In this document: positions 54,524 to 63,287 of the stretch, one piece after another
Position numbering within the stretch: position 1 is the stretch's first letter
Layout of the letters: every line of letters starts with the position of its first letter
Assembly: GCA_903835065.1 (NCBI GenBank)
Contig: CAILLO010000047.1
Coordinates: 146,389-210,388 of the forward strand
Length of the DNA stretch: 64,000 bases
Direction: 5' to 3'
Source of the DNA: an uncultured Eubacteriales bacterium
GTDB lineage: Bacteria > Bacillota > Clostridia > Saccharofermentanales > UBA5734
Notes under the pieces: generated by a model
Told to the model about the DNA's origin: nothing
The model's database searches: none
Seen by the model: the letters and a program-made list of their open reading frames with translations, nothing else
Made by a program: the position numbers and the translations under genes

Positions 54524-55903
54524 TTGCCCAGATTGTTTGGTACCGATGGAGTCCGCGGCATCGCGAACCTCGAACTCACGCCCGAACTCGCCTTCCTTTT
54601 GGGGCGGGCCGGCGCTTCCGTCCTGGCCGGCGAGACCAGCCACCGTCCCCGCTTCCTGATCGCCGAGGATACGCGCATCTCCTGCTCCATGCTCGAATCC
54701 GCGCTGGTCGCGGGGCTGTGCTCGGCAGGAGCCGACGTGGCTCTCTGCGGCGTCCTTCCGACGCCCGGACTCGCGTATCTGACCCGCGAACTCGGGTTCG
54801 ACGCCGGGGCGATGATCTCGGCGTCCCACAATTCGTTCGAGTTCAACGGCATCAAGTTCTTCCAGGGGGACGGCTTCAAGCTGCCGGACCTCGTCGAGGA
54901 CCGCATCGAGGCGCACGTCAACGACACCGTGGAAGAGACCGAGCGCCCGGTCGGGCACGCGCTCGGCCGACGACTCGAGCTTCCGGACGCCGCAGGACGG
55001 TACGAAGCGCATCTCCGCTCGGCGCTGTCGCCATCGCTGACCGGCCTCACGTTGGTCGTCGACTGCGCCAACGGAGCGACCAGCCGGATCGCCCCCGCCC
55101 TGTTCCGCTCGCTCGGCGCGACGGTCGTCGCGATCGGCGACGCCCCCGACGGAATCAACATCAACGAGCGCTGCGGTTCGACGCACCTCGCGGGACTCGC
55201 GGCGAAGGTCGTCGAGTGCCGCGCGGACCTCGGGATCGCCTTCGATGGCGACGGCGACCGGATGCTGGCCGTGGACGAGGCGGGCGCCACGGTCGACGGA
55301 GACCAGATCCTCGCGATCCTCTCCCTGGAGATGAAGCGTCGGGGAACGCTGGCGGAGGACACGCTCGTCGGCACCGTGATGTCCAACCTCGGACTCGATC
55401 GGTTCGCCGAACGGGAAGGCATCCGGCTCCTGAAGACCGACGTCGGTGACCGCTATGTCCTCGAACGCATGCAGTCCGGCGGATTCCGGATCGGCGGAGA
55501 GCAGTCGGGCCACGTGATCCTGCTCGACCACGCGACGACCGGGGATGGGATCCTGTCCGCGCTCCATGTCCTGTCCGTCCTGCAGTCGTCCGGCCAGCCG
55601 CTGTCCGCGGCTGCCTCCGTCATGCGCGTGCTTCCCCAGGTCATCCGCAACGCCAAGGTGCCGAACGCCCAGAAGCACCTTGTTCTGGAGGATCCGGACC
55701 TCGTCCGGATCTGCAGCGAATCCGAACGGAAGCTGGACGGCCAGGGCCGGCTGCTCGTCCGCCCTTCCGGCACCGAGCCGAAGATCCGCGTCATGCTCGA
55801 AGGGGACGACCGCGAGCTGATCTCCGATCTCGCGGACATGCTCGTCCGCGAGATCGAACGGCGGTTCGGCACGATCTCCGAAGCCGCGGAAAGGCAGGAA
55901 TGA
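54524..55903 (+). CDS. glmM: Phosphoglucosamine mutase
   Basis: 459 residues, TTG start at 54524 after AGGAGGTTG, beginning PRLFGTDGVRGIAN as in all GlmM proteins. The phosphorylated Ser lies in MISASHNSFEFNG near 100, the metal loop is FDGDGDRML near 241, and the phosphate-binding loop RPSGTEPKIRVM lies near 412. It interconverts glucosamine 6- and 1-phosphate for peptidoglycan precursors. In other Bacillota GlmM binds and inhibits CdaA, consistent with its place in this operon. Confidence 0.97.
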   Translation: MPRLFGTDGVRGIANLELTPELAFLLGRAGASVLAGETSHRPRFLIAEDTRISCSMLESALVAGLCSAGADVALCGVLPTPGLAYLTRELGFDAGAMISASHNSFEFNGIKFFQGDGFKLPDLVEDRIEAHVNDTVEETERPVGHALGRRLELPDAAGRYEAHLRSALSPSLTGLTLVVDCANGATSRIAPALFRSLGATVVAIGDAPDGININERCGSTHLAGLAAKVVECRADLGIAFDGDGDRMLAVDEAGATVDGDQILAILSLEMKRRGTLAEDTLVGTVMSNLGLDRFAEREGIRLLKTDVGDRYVLERMQSGGFRIGGEQSGHVILLDHATTGDGILSALHVLSVLQSSGQPLSAAASVMRVLPQVIRNAKVPNAQKHLVLEDPDLVRICSESERKLDGQGRLLVRPSGTEPKIRVMLEGDDRELISDLADMLVREIERRFGTISEAAERQE

Positions 55904-55907
55904 CCGC

Positions 55908-57761
55908 ATGTGCGGAATCGTAGGATACATCGGCTCCCGACCCGCCCTCCCGATCCTCATGGGAGGGCTCCACCGTCTCGAATACCGCGGGTACGATTCC
56001 GCCGGCGTCGCGTTCTTCCAGGAGGGACGGATCGACGTCGTCAAGCGCAAGGGACGGCTGTCCAATCTCGAAGGCGCCCTACGCGGACAGTTCGGCGACG
56101 ACCTGTCGAGCGGCGGCATCCGGCTCGGCATCGCGCACACGCGCTGGGCGACCCACGGCGCCCCGAGCGACGAAAACTCCCACCCGCACCTTTCCGCGAG
56201 CGGGCGCATCGCGGTCGTCCACAACGGCATCATCGAGAACTATCTCGAAATCAAGCGCTCGTTGACCACCCTCGGATACCGTTTCGTATCGGAGACCGAC
56301 ACCGAGGTCGTCGCTCACCTGATCGAGCACCACTTCACCACGGACGCCTGCCGCGACCTCCTGTCCGCCGTCCTCCGGACCCTCGGCGAAATCGAGGGGT
56401 CCTATGCGCTCGGCGTGCTCTGCGCAGACGACCCGGACTCGTTCATCGCCGCCCGCAAGGACAGCCCGCTCGTGGTCGGTCTCGGCGATCACGGCAACTT
56501 CATCGCCTCCGACATCCCCGCGATCCTCGAGCACACCCGAGAGGTCCTGATTCTCGAGGACAAGGAGGTCGCGGTGTTGCGCGCCGACGGCGTCCGAGTC
56601 ATGGACACCCTGGGGCGGCCCGTGGACCGCAGGCCGATGCACGTCGACTGGGACATCGAATCCGCCGAGAAGGGCGGATACGAGCACTTCATGATGAAGG
56701 AGATCCACGAGGAGCCCCGGGCCGTCCGCGACACCGTCGCTCCGCGCATTCACGGCGGAGGAATCCGTCTCGACGACATTTCACTCACCGCCGAGGACGT
56801 CGCCAGGATCCAGCGGATCCAGATCATCGCCTGCGGGACGGCCAACCACGCCGGGCACGTCGCGCGCCACGCGATCGAGTCCCTGTGCCGCATCCCCGTC
56901 GACGTCGACGTCGCCTCCGAGTTCCGCTACCGCGACCCGATCGTCGACGGCCGCACGCTGGCCATCGTGATCAGCCAGTCCGGCGAGACGCTCGACACCA
57001 TGGCCGCGATGCGGGAGGCCAAGCGCCGCGGCGCGCGCACGTTCGCGATCGTCAACGTCGTCGGCAGCTCGATCGCCCGCGAGGCGGACGACGTGCTCTA
57101 CACGATGGCGGGACCCGAGATCGCCGTGGCCTCGACCAAAGCCTACAACACGCAGCTCGCCGCGGTGTACCTGCTGACTTTCCGCCTCGCCGTGCTGCTC
57201 GGCCGGATGACCGAAGCCGAATGCGCCATCTGGACCGGGAAGCTGCTGGCGCTGCCGGAATCGCTCGAACGGATCCTGTCGGACCGCGAAGTCCTCCAAC
57301 GCTTCGCGTACGAGCACTTCAACGCACGCAGCGTCTTCTTCATAGGCCGCGGCCTCGACTTCGCCCTGTCGATGGAGGGCTCCCTCAAGCTCAAGGAGAT
57401 CTCCTACATCCACAGCGAAGCCTACGCGGGCGGCGAACTGAAGCACGGCACGATCGCCCTGATCGAGGAGGGGACGCTGGTCGTCTGCCCTCTCACGCAG
57501 ACAAGCCTGCTCGACAAGATGATCGGCAACATCCGGGAAGTCAAGGCACGCGGCGCCGTCGTCCTCGGCATCGCCTGCGATTCTGCGCCCAAGGTCGATG
57601 ATGTCTGCGACACCGTGTTCCGCATCCCCGACGTCGACCCGCTGCTCGCGCCGCTGCTCGCGGTCACGCCCATGCAGCTCTTCGCCTACTACGTGGCCGT
57701 CAACAAGGGCTGCGACGTCGACAAGCCGAGGAACCTGGCCAAGAGCGTGACGGTGGAATAG
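55908..57761 (+). CDS. glmS: Glutamine--fructose-6-phosphate aminotransferase
   Basis: 617 residues. The nucleophile is Cys2 of MCGIVGYIGS, and the glutaminase domain is followed by two SIS sugar-isomerase domains (e.g. ISQSGETLDT near 355, ending KPRNLAKSVTVE). Makes glucosamine 6-phosphate, the substrate of GlmM. Only 4 bases separate it from glmM, leaving no room for a glmS ribozyme. Confidence 0.97.
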   Translation: MCGIVGYIGSRPALPILMGGLHRLEYRGYDSAGVAFFQEGRIDVVKRKGRLSNLEGALRGQFGDDLSSGGIRLGIAHTRWATHGAPSDENSHPHLSASGRIAVVHNGIIENYLEIKRSLTTLGYRFVSETDTEVVAHLIEHHFTTDACRDLLSAVLRTLGEIEGSYALGVLCADDPDSFIAARKDSPLVVGLGDHGNFIASDIPAILEHTREVLILEDKEVAVLRADGVRVMDTLGRPVDRRPMHVDWDIESAEKGGYEHFMMKEIHEEPRAVRDTVAPRIHGGGIRLDDISLTAEDVARIQRIQIIACGTANHAGHVARHAIESLCRIPVDVDVASEFRYRDPIVDGRTLAIVISQSGETLDTMAAMREAKRRGARTFAIVNVVGSSIAREADDVLYTMAGPEIAVASTKAYNTQLAAVYLLTFRLAVLLGRMTEAECAIWTGKLLALPESLERILSDREVLQRFAYEHFNARSVFFIGRGLDFALSMEGSLKLKEISYIHSEAYAGGELKHGTIALIEEGTLVVCPLTQTSLLDKMIGNIREVKARGAVVLGIACDSAPKVDDVCDTVFRIPDVDPLLAPLLAVTPMQLFAYYVAVNKGCDVDKPRNLAKSVTVE

Positions 57762-57769
57762 GAGAACGG

Positions 57770-59110
57770 ATGAAGAAGCAGGGGCCCTTCGAAAGCGCGT
57801 CCCATGGCCGCTCGCCGGTCCGGAAACCGGAACTCTCCCGACGCAGGAAGGTGCGACGACCGTCGCCGGTCGTCGTCGCTGTCGTCGTCGTCGCGGTCCT
57901 GCTCGCGGCGCTGGCTTCCTTGACCTGGTTCGGCCCCCCCTCCGTCCGCACGTCGGTCGTCGCGGCCTTCCGTTCCGTCTTCGCGCACGCCGAAGCGACA
58001 CCCGCTCCGACGTCCACGCCCGAACCGACCCGCTCGCCCACGACGTCGCCCACGACGTCGCCCGCGCCGACGCTCTCTCCGTCGCTCTCTCCGTCGCCGT
58101 CTCCCACGCCCATGCCCGTTTCGACGCCGGTCCCGACGATCACGCCGAGACCGACGACCGCCGCCTTCACGAAGCTGCCCGCAGTCAACACGGCGAAGAT
58201 CCTCTACAGGCCCGACCTGTCGAAATACGTCGGACAACCGAAGTCCTCGACCTCGCTCGACGGCATCACGGTCTTCGTCGACGCGGGGCACGGAGGCTAC
58301 ACGACCTCCATCACGGACGTCGGAGCCACGTATGCGGGCGTGAAGGAAGCCAGCGTCAACTGGCAGGTCGCCCAGAAGGTCAAGGCGGACCTGGAGGCCT
58401 GGGGTGCGCATGTCATCATGACCCGAACCGCCGACGACCAGTTCCGCTCCCTGCACTACCGCGTCGCACGGGTCGCCCAGGAGGTCTTCCGCATCCACAA
58501 ACAGCTGGTCGGTGGTTCGGACCTCACGGAGCTCGAGCGTCTCGAAGCGCTCTTCACGCCGAGCCTCCTGCTCAACACCGACAGCTACTCCGGCAACGGC
58601 CGCAGCGTCTACAAGGGCCTCGGCGCACGCCCGGACCTCCGGACGATCCTCGACATCGAGAACCAGCACAAGGACATCGTCTTCGTCGCCCTGCACTGCA
58701 ATTCGCTGCCCACCTCCACGAAGGTGCACGGCCTTTCGGTCTACTGGGCGAGCCGCAACGCGATCTTCAACGACGAGCTCGCGCTGTCCAAGAATTCTTC
58801 GGTCACCGACAAGTACCCGCTCAATCCCTCCTACCAGTTCTATGACGATACGGCACGCCGGAAATTCGCGATCGAACTCCGCGACAGGATTCTGGCCCTC
58901 TGCCCCGATCTGGCGGTCCCGGACGCCCGCGACGGCCAGATCCCCGAAGGAAACTACGCCGTCCTGCGGGAAGAGAACGTCGTGTCCGCGCTGGTGGAAA
59001 TGGGCTATCTCACGAACGCCGCCGACTCCGCCCTGCTGACTTCCGACGAATACCAGACGAAGATCGCCCAGGGCGTCGCGGACGGCATCTATGCCTATTA
59101 TTGCAGCTGA
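57770..59110 (+). CDS. Membrane-anchored N-acetylmuramoyl-L-alanine amidase (Amidase_3)
   Basis: 446 residues. A basic cytoplasmic tail and one membrane span (VVVAVVVVAVLLAALASL, near 35-52) lead into a Pro/Thr/Ser linker at about 75-130, then the zinc amidase domain. Zinc ligands are visible as His in FVDAGHGG, Glu in VKEASVNW and His in VALHCNS, and the catalytic Glu lies in ALVEMGYLTN near 410. It should cut the bond between MurNAc and L-Ala outside the cell. Starts 8 bases after glmS, so precursor synthesis and wall hydrolysis are in one operon. Confidence 0.92.
   Translation: MKKQGPFESASHGRSPVRKPELSRRRKVRRPSPVVVAVVVVAVLLAALASLTWFGPPSVRTSVVAAFRSVFAHAEATPAPTSTPEPTRSPTTSPTTSPAPTLSPSLSPSPSPTPMPVSTPVPTITPRPTTAAFTKLPAVNTAKILYRPDLSKYVGQPKSSTSLDGITVFVDAGHGGYTTSITDVGATYAGVKEASVNWQVAQKVKADLEAWGAHVIMTRTADDQFRSLHYRVARVAQEVFRIHKQLVGGSDLTELERLEALFTPSLLLNTDSYSGNGRSVYKGLGARPDLRTILDIENQHKDIVFVALHCNSLPTSTKVHGLSVYWASRNAIFNDELALSKNSSVTDKYPLNPSYQFYDDTARRKFAIELRDRILALCPDLAVPDARDGQIPEGNYAVLREENVVSALVEMGYLTNAADSALLTSDEYQTKIAQGVADGIYAYYCS
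58037..58096 (+). repeat. Two short tandem repeats in the amidase linker
   Basis: CCCACGACGTCG is repeated at 58037-58048 and 58049-58060, and CTCTCTCCGTCG at 58073-58084 and 58085-58096. Both keep the frame and encode SPTT- and LSPS-type linker units; they are prone to slippage. Confidence 0.85.
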
Positions 59111-59128
59111 CGTCGAAGGAGGAACCCC

Positions 59129-59359
59129 ATGGACATCTCCACGCTCTTCGAGAAACTCGTCCCGCTGATTCCCTATCTCATTCCGCTGGTTCTGCTCCAG
59201 TACGGACTGCTGGTCTGGGCCCTGGTCGCCCTCTTCAAGCCGAAGGCGCCACCCCGCCTCCTCAACCGTTGGGTCTGGTTCGCGATCGTCCTGCTCGTCA
59301 ACATGATCGGTCCTATCCTCTTTCTCGTGATCGGCCGCAACCAGGACGAGGAGGAATGA
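59129..59359 (+). CDS. Small membrane protein with PLDc_N domain (YxlE-like)
   Basis: 76 residues with two membrane segments (PLIPYLIPLVLLQYGLLVWAL and VWFAIVLLVNMIGPILFLVIG), the latter the PLDc_N pattern. GAGGAA-type site precedes the ATG. Directly followed by an ABC ATPase and permease, the order found in the Bacillus yxlE-yxlF-yxlG genes, so it is probably an accessory subunit of that exporter. Confidence 0.85.
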   Translation: MDISTLFEKLVPLIPYLIPLVLLQYGLLVWALVALFKPKAPPRLLNRWVWFAIVLLVNMIGPILFLVIGRNQDEEE

Positions 59360-59360
59360 T

Positions 59361-60302
59361 GTGGATGCGCTAGAGATCCAGGGCCTCGTCAAACGGTACG
59401 GCGCCGTCCGGGCGGTCGACGGGCTCGATCTGACGGTCCCGGTCGGCACCGTGTTCGGATTCCTCGGCCCCAACGGGGCGGGGAAGACGACGACGCTGCG
59501 CTTGGTCGCCGGCCTGTCGGCACCGACCTCGGGGACGATCCGCCTCTTCGACCGCGAAGTCGCCTTCGGGAGCCACGCGGGCCGCGAACGGATCGGCTAT
59601 CTGCCCGACGTGCCCGACTGCTACGCCTACCTCAAGCCCGTCGAGTTCCTGCGCCTCTGCGCGGATCTCTGCGGCGTGGACCGCGCGACTCAGCGCACCC
59701 GCATCCCCGAACTCCTGGAGCTCGTCGGGCTCGAGAAGGAGAAGCGACGCATCGGCGGCTTCTCGCGCGGGATGAAGCAGCGCCTCGGCATCGCGCAGGC
59801 GCTCGTCAACGCGCCCGACCTCGTGATGCTCGACGAGCCCGCCTCCGCGCTCGACCCGGCTGGGCGGAAGGACGTGATGGACGTCATCGGCCGATTGTCC
59901 GAACGTACGACCGTCTTCTTCTCCACGCACATTCTGGCCGACGTCGAACGGGTCTGCAATCGCGTCGCCATCCTCGTCAAGGGCCGGTGCCAGGTCGAGG
60001 ACTCGATCGACGGCCTGCGCCGGCGCTATGCGATCGACGCGCAGCGGATCCGCCTCGCCTCCGCCACGGAGGACGCACGACGGCGCGATTCCGCGCTCCT
60101 TTCGGACCGGATCCTGCCCCAGGCCTGGTGCGCGGGGATCCAGGCGAGCCCGGAGGGCGACCTGCTCGTTTCCTACCACGACCTAGCGGCCGCCCGTCGC
60201 GGCATCCTCGCCGCCGCCGTCGAGCTGGACCTGCCGGTCGAACGCTTCGAACCGGCGGAACCCGACCTCGAGGCGATCTTCATGAAGGTGGTCGGACCAT
60301 GA
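59361..60302 (+). CDS. ABC transporter ATPase (YxlF-like)
   Basis: 313 residues, GTG start one base after the PLDc_N stop. Walker A GPNGAGKTT near 39, signature FSRGMKQRLGIAQ near 135 and Walker B LVMLDEPASALDP near 155; the LSGGQ motif is FSRGM, a usual variant in this subfamily. About 80 further residues follow the ATPase core. It pairs with the permease that overlaps its stop (ATGA). Substrate unknown; relatives export lantibiotics or maintain envelope. Confidence 0.9.
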   Translation: MDALEIQGLVKRYGAVRAVDGLDLTVPVGTVFGFLGPNGAGKTTTLRLVAGLSAPTSGTIRLFDREVAFGSHAGRERIGYLPDVPDCYAYLKPVEFLRLCADLCGVDRATQRTRIPELLELVGLEKEKRRIGGFSRGMKQRLGIAQALVNAPDLVMLDEPASALDPAGRKDVMDVIGRLSERTTVFFSTHILADVERVCNRVAILVKGRCQVEDSIDGLRRRYAIDAQRIRLASATEDARRRDSALLSDRILPQAWCAGIQASPEGDLLVSYHDLAAARRGILAAAVELDLPVERFEPAEPDLEAIFMKVVGP

Positions 60303-61075
60303 GGAGATTCCGGATTCTCTTCCGCAAGGAAATGACCGAGAACCTGCGCCGCCGGCGGCTGCTCGTTCTGGGGATCGTGTTCCTGTCCTTCGCGATCCTC
60401 AGCCCCATGAGCGCGAAGTACATGCCGGACCTCGTCCAGTGGATCATGAGCACGACGGAGGGGGGAGGGCTCCAGCTGACCATGCCGCCACCCGTTCCTT
60501 CGGATTCCTACGTCCAGTTCCTCAAGAACCTGACCCAGATGGGCGTCCTGCTGTACATGCTGCTCTTCATGGGCGCCGTCACCGAGGAGAAGAGGAAGGG
60601 AAGCGTCGTCCTCATGCTGACCAAGGGCGTGCCGCGCTCCACGTTCCTGCTCGCGAAGTTCGCCTCCTCGGCCGCGACCGTCCTCGGGGCCTACGTCGTC
60701 TCCTGCGTCGTCTTCCTGTTCTATCAGTGGCTGACGTTCCAGGAGACGCCCGGAGGTGACGGACTGCTGGTCCTGGCTTCCTTCGGAGCCTATCTCGTCC
60801 TCATGGCCGGCGTGACGCTGTTGGCCGGAACGGTCGCGCAGAGCACCGCGATGGCGGCGGTCGGGGCCCTGGGAGGATATTTCCTGCTGTCGATGCTGTC
60901 CCTGCTGCCGGTCGTCAAGGACTACACGCCGTCGGCGCTCGTCGACCAGGGGCTGCTGCTCCTCGTGGGCAAGTCGATGGCATCCGAGCTCCTGTGGCCG
61001 CTGGTCGCGACCCTCGGACTGAGCGCGGCGCTCGTCGCGCTGGCCGTGGCCCTGTTCCGGAAACAGGAACTCTAG
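60299..61075 (+). CDS. ABC-2 type permease (YxlG-like)
   Basis: 258 residues from the ATG at 60299, which overlaps the ATPase stop. Six membrane segments, with the ABC-2 feature FMGAVTEEKRKGSVVLMLTKGVPRS near 98 between the second and third. Last gene of a three-gene exporter unit. Converges on the CDF gene with 39 bases between. Confidence 0.88.
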   Translation: MRRFRILFRKEMTENLRRRRLLVLGIVFLSFAILSPMSAKYMPDLVQWIMSTTEGGGLQLTMPPPVPSDSYVQFLKNLTQMGVLLYMLLFMGAVTEEKRKGSVVLMLTKGVPRSTFLLAKFASSAATVLGAYVVSCVVFLFYQWLTFQETPGGDGLLVLASFGAYLVLMAGVTLLAGTVAQSTAMAAVGALGGYFLLSMLSLLPVVKDYTPSALVDQGLLLLVGKSMASELLWPLVATLGLSAALVALAVALFRKQEL

Positions 61076-61114
61076 CGCATACCCGCGGAATCGCATGCCC
61101 GCGGCCCTTCGCCG

Positions 61115-62008
61115 TCAGTCGATCTTCGGGTCCTCTTCGGCGCCGAAGGGCTCGAGGTGGACGATGACCTCCGCATTCTTGCCGAAGGTCTCCTGGATGT
61201 GCTTCTCGATGTGGTGGATCAGCTCGTGGGACTCCTGCACGGTCATGTCGGGAGCCGTCACGATATGCATGTCGAGGAAGATCGAATCGCCGGATCCGCG
61301 GCTTCGGATCTCGTGGATGTCCTTCACGGAGTTGAAAGCCAGGACGACTTCACGGACCTTCTCCGTGTCGACGGCCGCCTTGTCCACGAGGATGTTGCTC
61401 GCGGAGCGGAGGATGCCGACAGCGGCCCAGAGGATGAAGCCGGCGACGACCAGGGAGACGACCGGGTCGATCCAGGCGGGCAGACTCAGGAATCGGATGC
61501 CGAGAAGGGAAATGAGGACGCCGATGGAGACGAAGATATCGCTGCGCGTGTGCATGGAGTCGGAGATGAGGATGTAGCTGCCCAGGCGACGGCCGGCGCG
61601 CAGTTCGTAGGTGCTCACGAAGACGTTCACCGCGAGCGTGCCGAAGAGCGAGAGGAGGCTGACGAGCGTCACCTCGGGCGCCACGGGGTTCGAGAACCGG
61701 GAGAAGGCGTCCAGAATGACCTTGACGCCGATCACGGTCAGCATGACGGCGATGAAGATGCCGGTCAGCGTCTCGAACTTGTTGTGGCCGTACGGGTGCT
61801 CCGCGTCGACGGGGCGGGAGGCGAAGTAGAGGCCGATCAGCCCGACGATGTTCGACGAGCCGTCCGTGAGGGAGTGGTAGCCGTCGGCCGTCAGGCTGGC
61901 GCTGCGGATCGACGCGCCGACGACGATCTTCACGGCGGCGACGCCGAAATTGAGGAATAGGATGAGCCAGAGGATGTTCCGGATGCTCTTGTAGTTCGCT
62001 TTTTCCAT
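61115..62008 (-). CDS. Cation diffusion facilitator (CDF) metal exporter
   Basis: 297 residues from the ATG at 62008 (SD GAGGAGGA). Six membrane segments and the C-terminal metal-binding cytoplasmic domain. The transport-site residues are His and Asp in DGYHSLTDGSSN (segment 2) and His and Asp in DSMHTRSDIFVS (segment 5), an HD-HD arrangement usual for zinc or cobalt transporters and not for manganese. A 130-base leader containing a terminator precedes it, implying control by a metal-sensing RNA, see 62050-62140. Confidence 0.92.
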   Translation of the reverse strand: MEKANYKSIRNILWLILFLNFGVAAVKIVVGASIRSASLTADGYHSLTDGSSNIVGLIGLYFASRPVDAEHPYGHNKFETLTGIFIAVMLTVIGVKVILDAFSRFSNPVAPEVTLVSLLSLFGTLAVNVFVSTYELRAGRRLGSYILISDSMHTRSDIFVSIGVLISLLGIRFLSLPAWIDPVVSLVVAGFILWAAVGILRSASNILVDKAAVDTEKVREVVLAFNSVKDIHEIRSRGSGDSIFLDMHIVTAPDMTVQESHELIHHIEKHIQETFGKNAEVIVHLEPFGAEEDPKID

Positions 62009-62049
62009 GGGGCGAGGATCCTCCTCGTGCTGGATTCGTTCCGGGTAGC

Positions 62050-62085
62050 AAAAACCGCGGGACGATCGTTCCTTCGTCCCGCGGT
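62050..62085 (-). terminator. Terminator inside the CDF leader
   Basis: On the minus strand a 12-bp perfect stem (arms 62085-62074 and 62065-62054), 8-base loop, then TTTTT, ending about 40 bases before the CDF start codon. Placed to act as the expression platform of a riboswitch. Confidence 0.9.
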
Positions 62086-62140
62086 CGACTTGTCCGCTGC
62101 CTGTGAGGCCCGGCCGACCGGAGAACCCGTCGGCCTGTTC
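62050..62140 (-). promoter_or_regulatory. Structured leader of the CDF gene, probable NiCo (czcD) riboswitch
   Basis: From a start near 62140 the RNA reads AACAGGCCGAC, forms a hairpin with GTCGGCC, then CACAGGCAGCGGACAAG, followed by a terminator. The repeated ACAGG/CAGGCAG/GGACA segments between short stems resemble the NiCo aptamer, which controls CDF exporters in clostridia. I recall that consensus only roughly, so the class is uncertain; that this is a regulated leader is much surer. Confidence 0.55.
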
Positions 62141-62146
62141 CTTTAC

Positions 62147-62176
62147 TTGATACCCGAATCCGGGCGTCCTTGTCAA
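62147..62176 (-). promoter_or_regulatory. Promoter of the CDF gene
   Basis: On the minus strand TTGACA (62176-62171), 18-base spacer, TATCAA (62152-62147). Confidence 0.75.
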
Positions 62177-62187
62177 GTTTCCCGGCA

Positions 62188-62217
62188 TTGCGCGACCTCC
62201 CGGTTCCGTTGTAAGAT
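62188..62217 (+). promoter_or_regulatory. Candidate promoter of the cyclophilin gene
   Basis: TTGCGC at 62188-62193, 18-base spacer, TAAGAT at 62212-62217, 42 bases before the start codon. Confidence 0.5.
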
Positions 62218-62258
62218 GGTGCGTACATCCGCCCACGGAAACTCTCCAAGGAGGAAAC

Positions 62259-62747
62259 ATGGCCACGAAAGCCGTCATGACCCTGCAGAACGGCGACATC
62301 ATCGAGATCGAACTCGACGCGACCGCCGCCCCGATCACCGTCGCCAATTTCGTCGCCCTCGCGAACAAGGGATTCTACGACGGGCTGGTCTTCCACCGCG
62401 TGATCCCCGGATTCATGATCCAGGGCGGCTGCCCGCAGGGCACCGGCACGGGCGGTCCCGGCTACCAGATCAAGGGCGAGTTCTCGAGCAACGGCGTGAA
62501 GAACCCGATCCGCCACACCCGCGGCGTCATCTCGATGGCCCGCTCGTCGAGCCTCGATTCCGCCGGCTCCCAGTTCTTCCTGATGCACAAGGACTCTCCG
62601 CACCTGGACGGACAGTACGCCGCGTTCGGGCATATCGTGTCCGGCCTCGAGGCCGTCGACCGCATCGCGTCCGTCCGCCGGGGCATGAACGACCGCCCGG
62701 TCGAGGAGCAGAAGATCGCCACGGTCCGGATCGTCGAGACGGCGTGA
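62259..62747 (+). CDS. Cyclophilin-type peptidyl-prolyl isomerase
   Basis: 162 residues, start after AAGGAGG. Contains the cyclophilin core FVALANKGFYDGLVFHRVIPGF-type region (Arg in FHRVI) and SAGSQFFLMHKD, with the active Arg, Phe and Gln present. No signal peptide, so cytoplasmic; catalyses proline isomerisation during folding. Monocistronic by position. Confidence 0.95.
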   Translation: MATKAVMTLQNGDIIEIELDATAAPITVANFVALANKGFYDGLVFHRVIPGFMIQGGCPQGTGTGGPGYQIKGEFSSNGVKNPIRHTRGVISMARSSSLDSAGSQFFLMHKDSPHLDGQYAAFGHIVSGLEAVDRIASVRRGMNDRPVEEQKIATVRIVETA

Positions 62748-62758
62748 CCTGCCCGGGT

Positions 62759-62786
62759 TGCTTTGCCCTGGCTCCGGCCCCATAAT
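62759..62786 (+). promoter_or_regulatory. Candidate promoter of ssrA
   Basis: TTGCTT at 62759-62764, 16-base spacer, CATAAT at 62781-62786. Transcription would start about 40 bases before the mature tmRNA, to be trimmed by RNase P. The TTGACA at 62821 is too close to serve. Confidence 0.4.
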
Positions 62787-62835
62787 GGAATCGTGACGGG
62801 GGAATCCCGCCGCCGCACGTTGACAACCGAATATG

Positions 62836-63206
62836 GGGGCGTAATGGTTTCGACGGGATGGTTGAAGCCGGAGAAGCGGGTAGAGGATCCTCGTCGGCCT
62901 CTTTAAAAAACGAGGACTTTTCAACTGCCAACACTTTACCTGTAGCGGCTTAAATGTCCGCCGTCGGCCCGGGAGATCTTCCTTTCGGGGAACCGGCGTC
63001 ATTTGAAGACCTTCTGCGTCGGCAGGTCAAACGCAGGCACGGGTAGGTGAAAGCTTTGACACCGATCGGCATCATGAAGCTACCGGAACTGCAGAACCTG
63101 TCCTTCGGGTGATGCAGAAGGGGAATACTCAATACAAGGACTGCACCCGGAGATGCTCTTGCGGAAACGATTTCGGACAGGGGTTCGACTCCCCTCGTCT
63201 CCACCA
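62836..63206 (+). ncRNA. ssrA: tmRNA
   Basis: 371 bases. The 5' end GGGGGCGTAATGGTTTCGAC is typical, and the 3' part ends with a tRNA-like T arm (GGGGTTCGACTCCCC) and acceptor strand CGTCTCC plus ACCA, which pairs with the 5' GGGGGCG (two G-U pairs). The tag frame ends at the TAA at 62951-62953 and encodes NEDFSTANTLPVAA; the resume codon is at or shortly before the Asn codon at 62909, perhaps the GCC at 62897. Rescues stalled ribosomes with SmpB, which is not in the window. Confidence 0.96.
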
Positions 63207-63254
63207 AAACAAAACCACAATTTTGATAAAAATCAGAATTGTGGTTTTGTTTTT
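63207..63254 (+). terminator. AT-rich terminator after ssrA
   Basis: A 17-bp stem with one G-U pair (arms 63210-63226 and 63233-63249) and TTTTT at 63250-63254. Its base composition belongs to the AT-rich DNA on its right rather than to the GC-rich chromosome. Confidence 0.9.
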
Positions 63255-63287
63255 GTACGGATTGTTGAAGCAAGGGAGGTGTGTCAG

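Noticed and set aside
55904..55907. glmS ribozyme
   Set aside because: Only 4 bases separate glmM and glmS, so the ribozyme cannot be present.
58037..58096. Short tandem repeats as a CRISPR-like array
   Set aside because: They are 12-base in-frame repeats without spacers, inside the Pro/Thr/Ser linker of the amidase. No CRISPR array was seen anywhere in the window.
62821..62826. TTGACA as the -35 of ssrA
   Set aside because: It ends 9 bases before the mature 5' end, leaving no room for spacer and -10 box.
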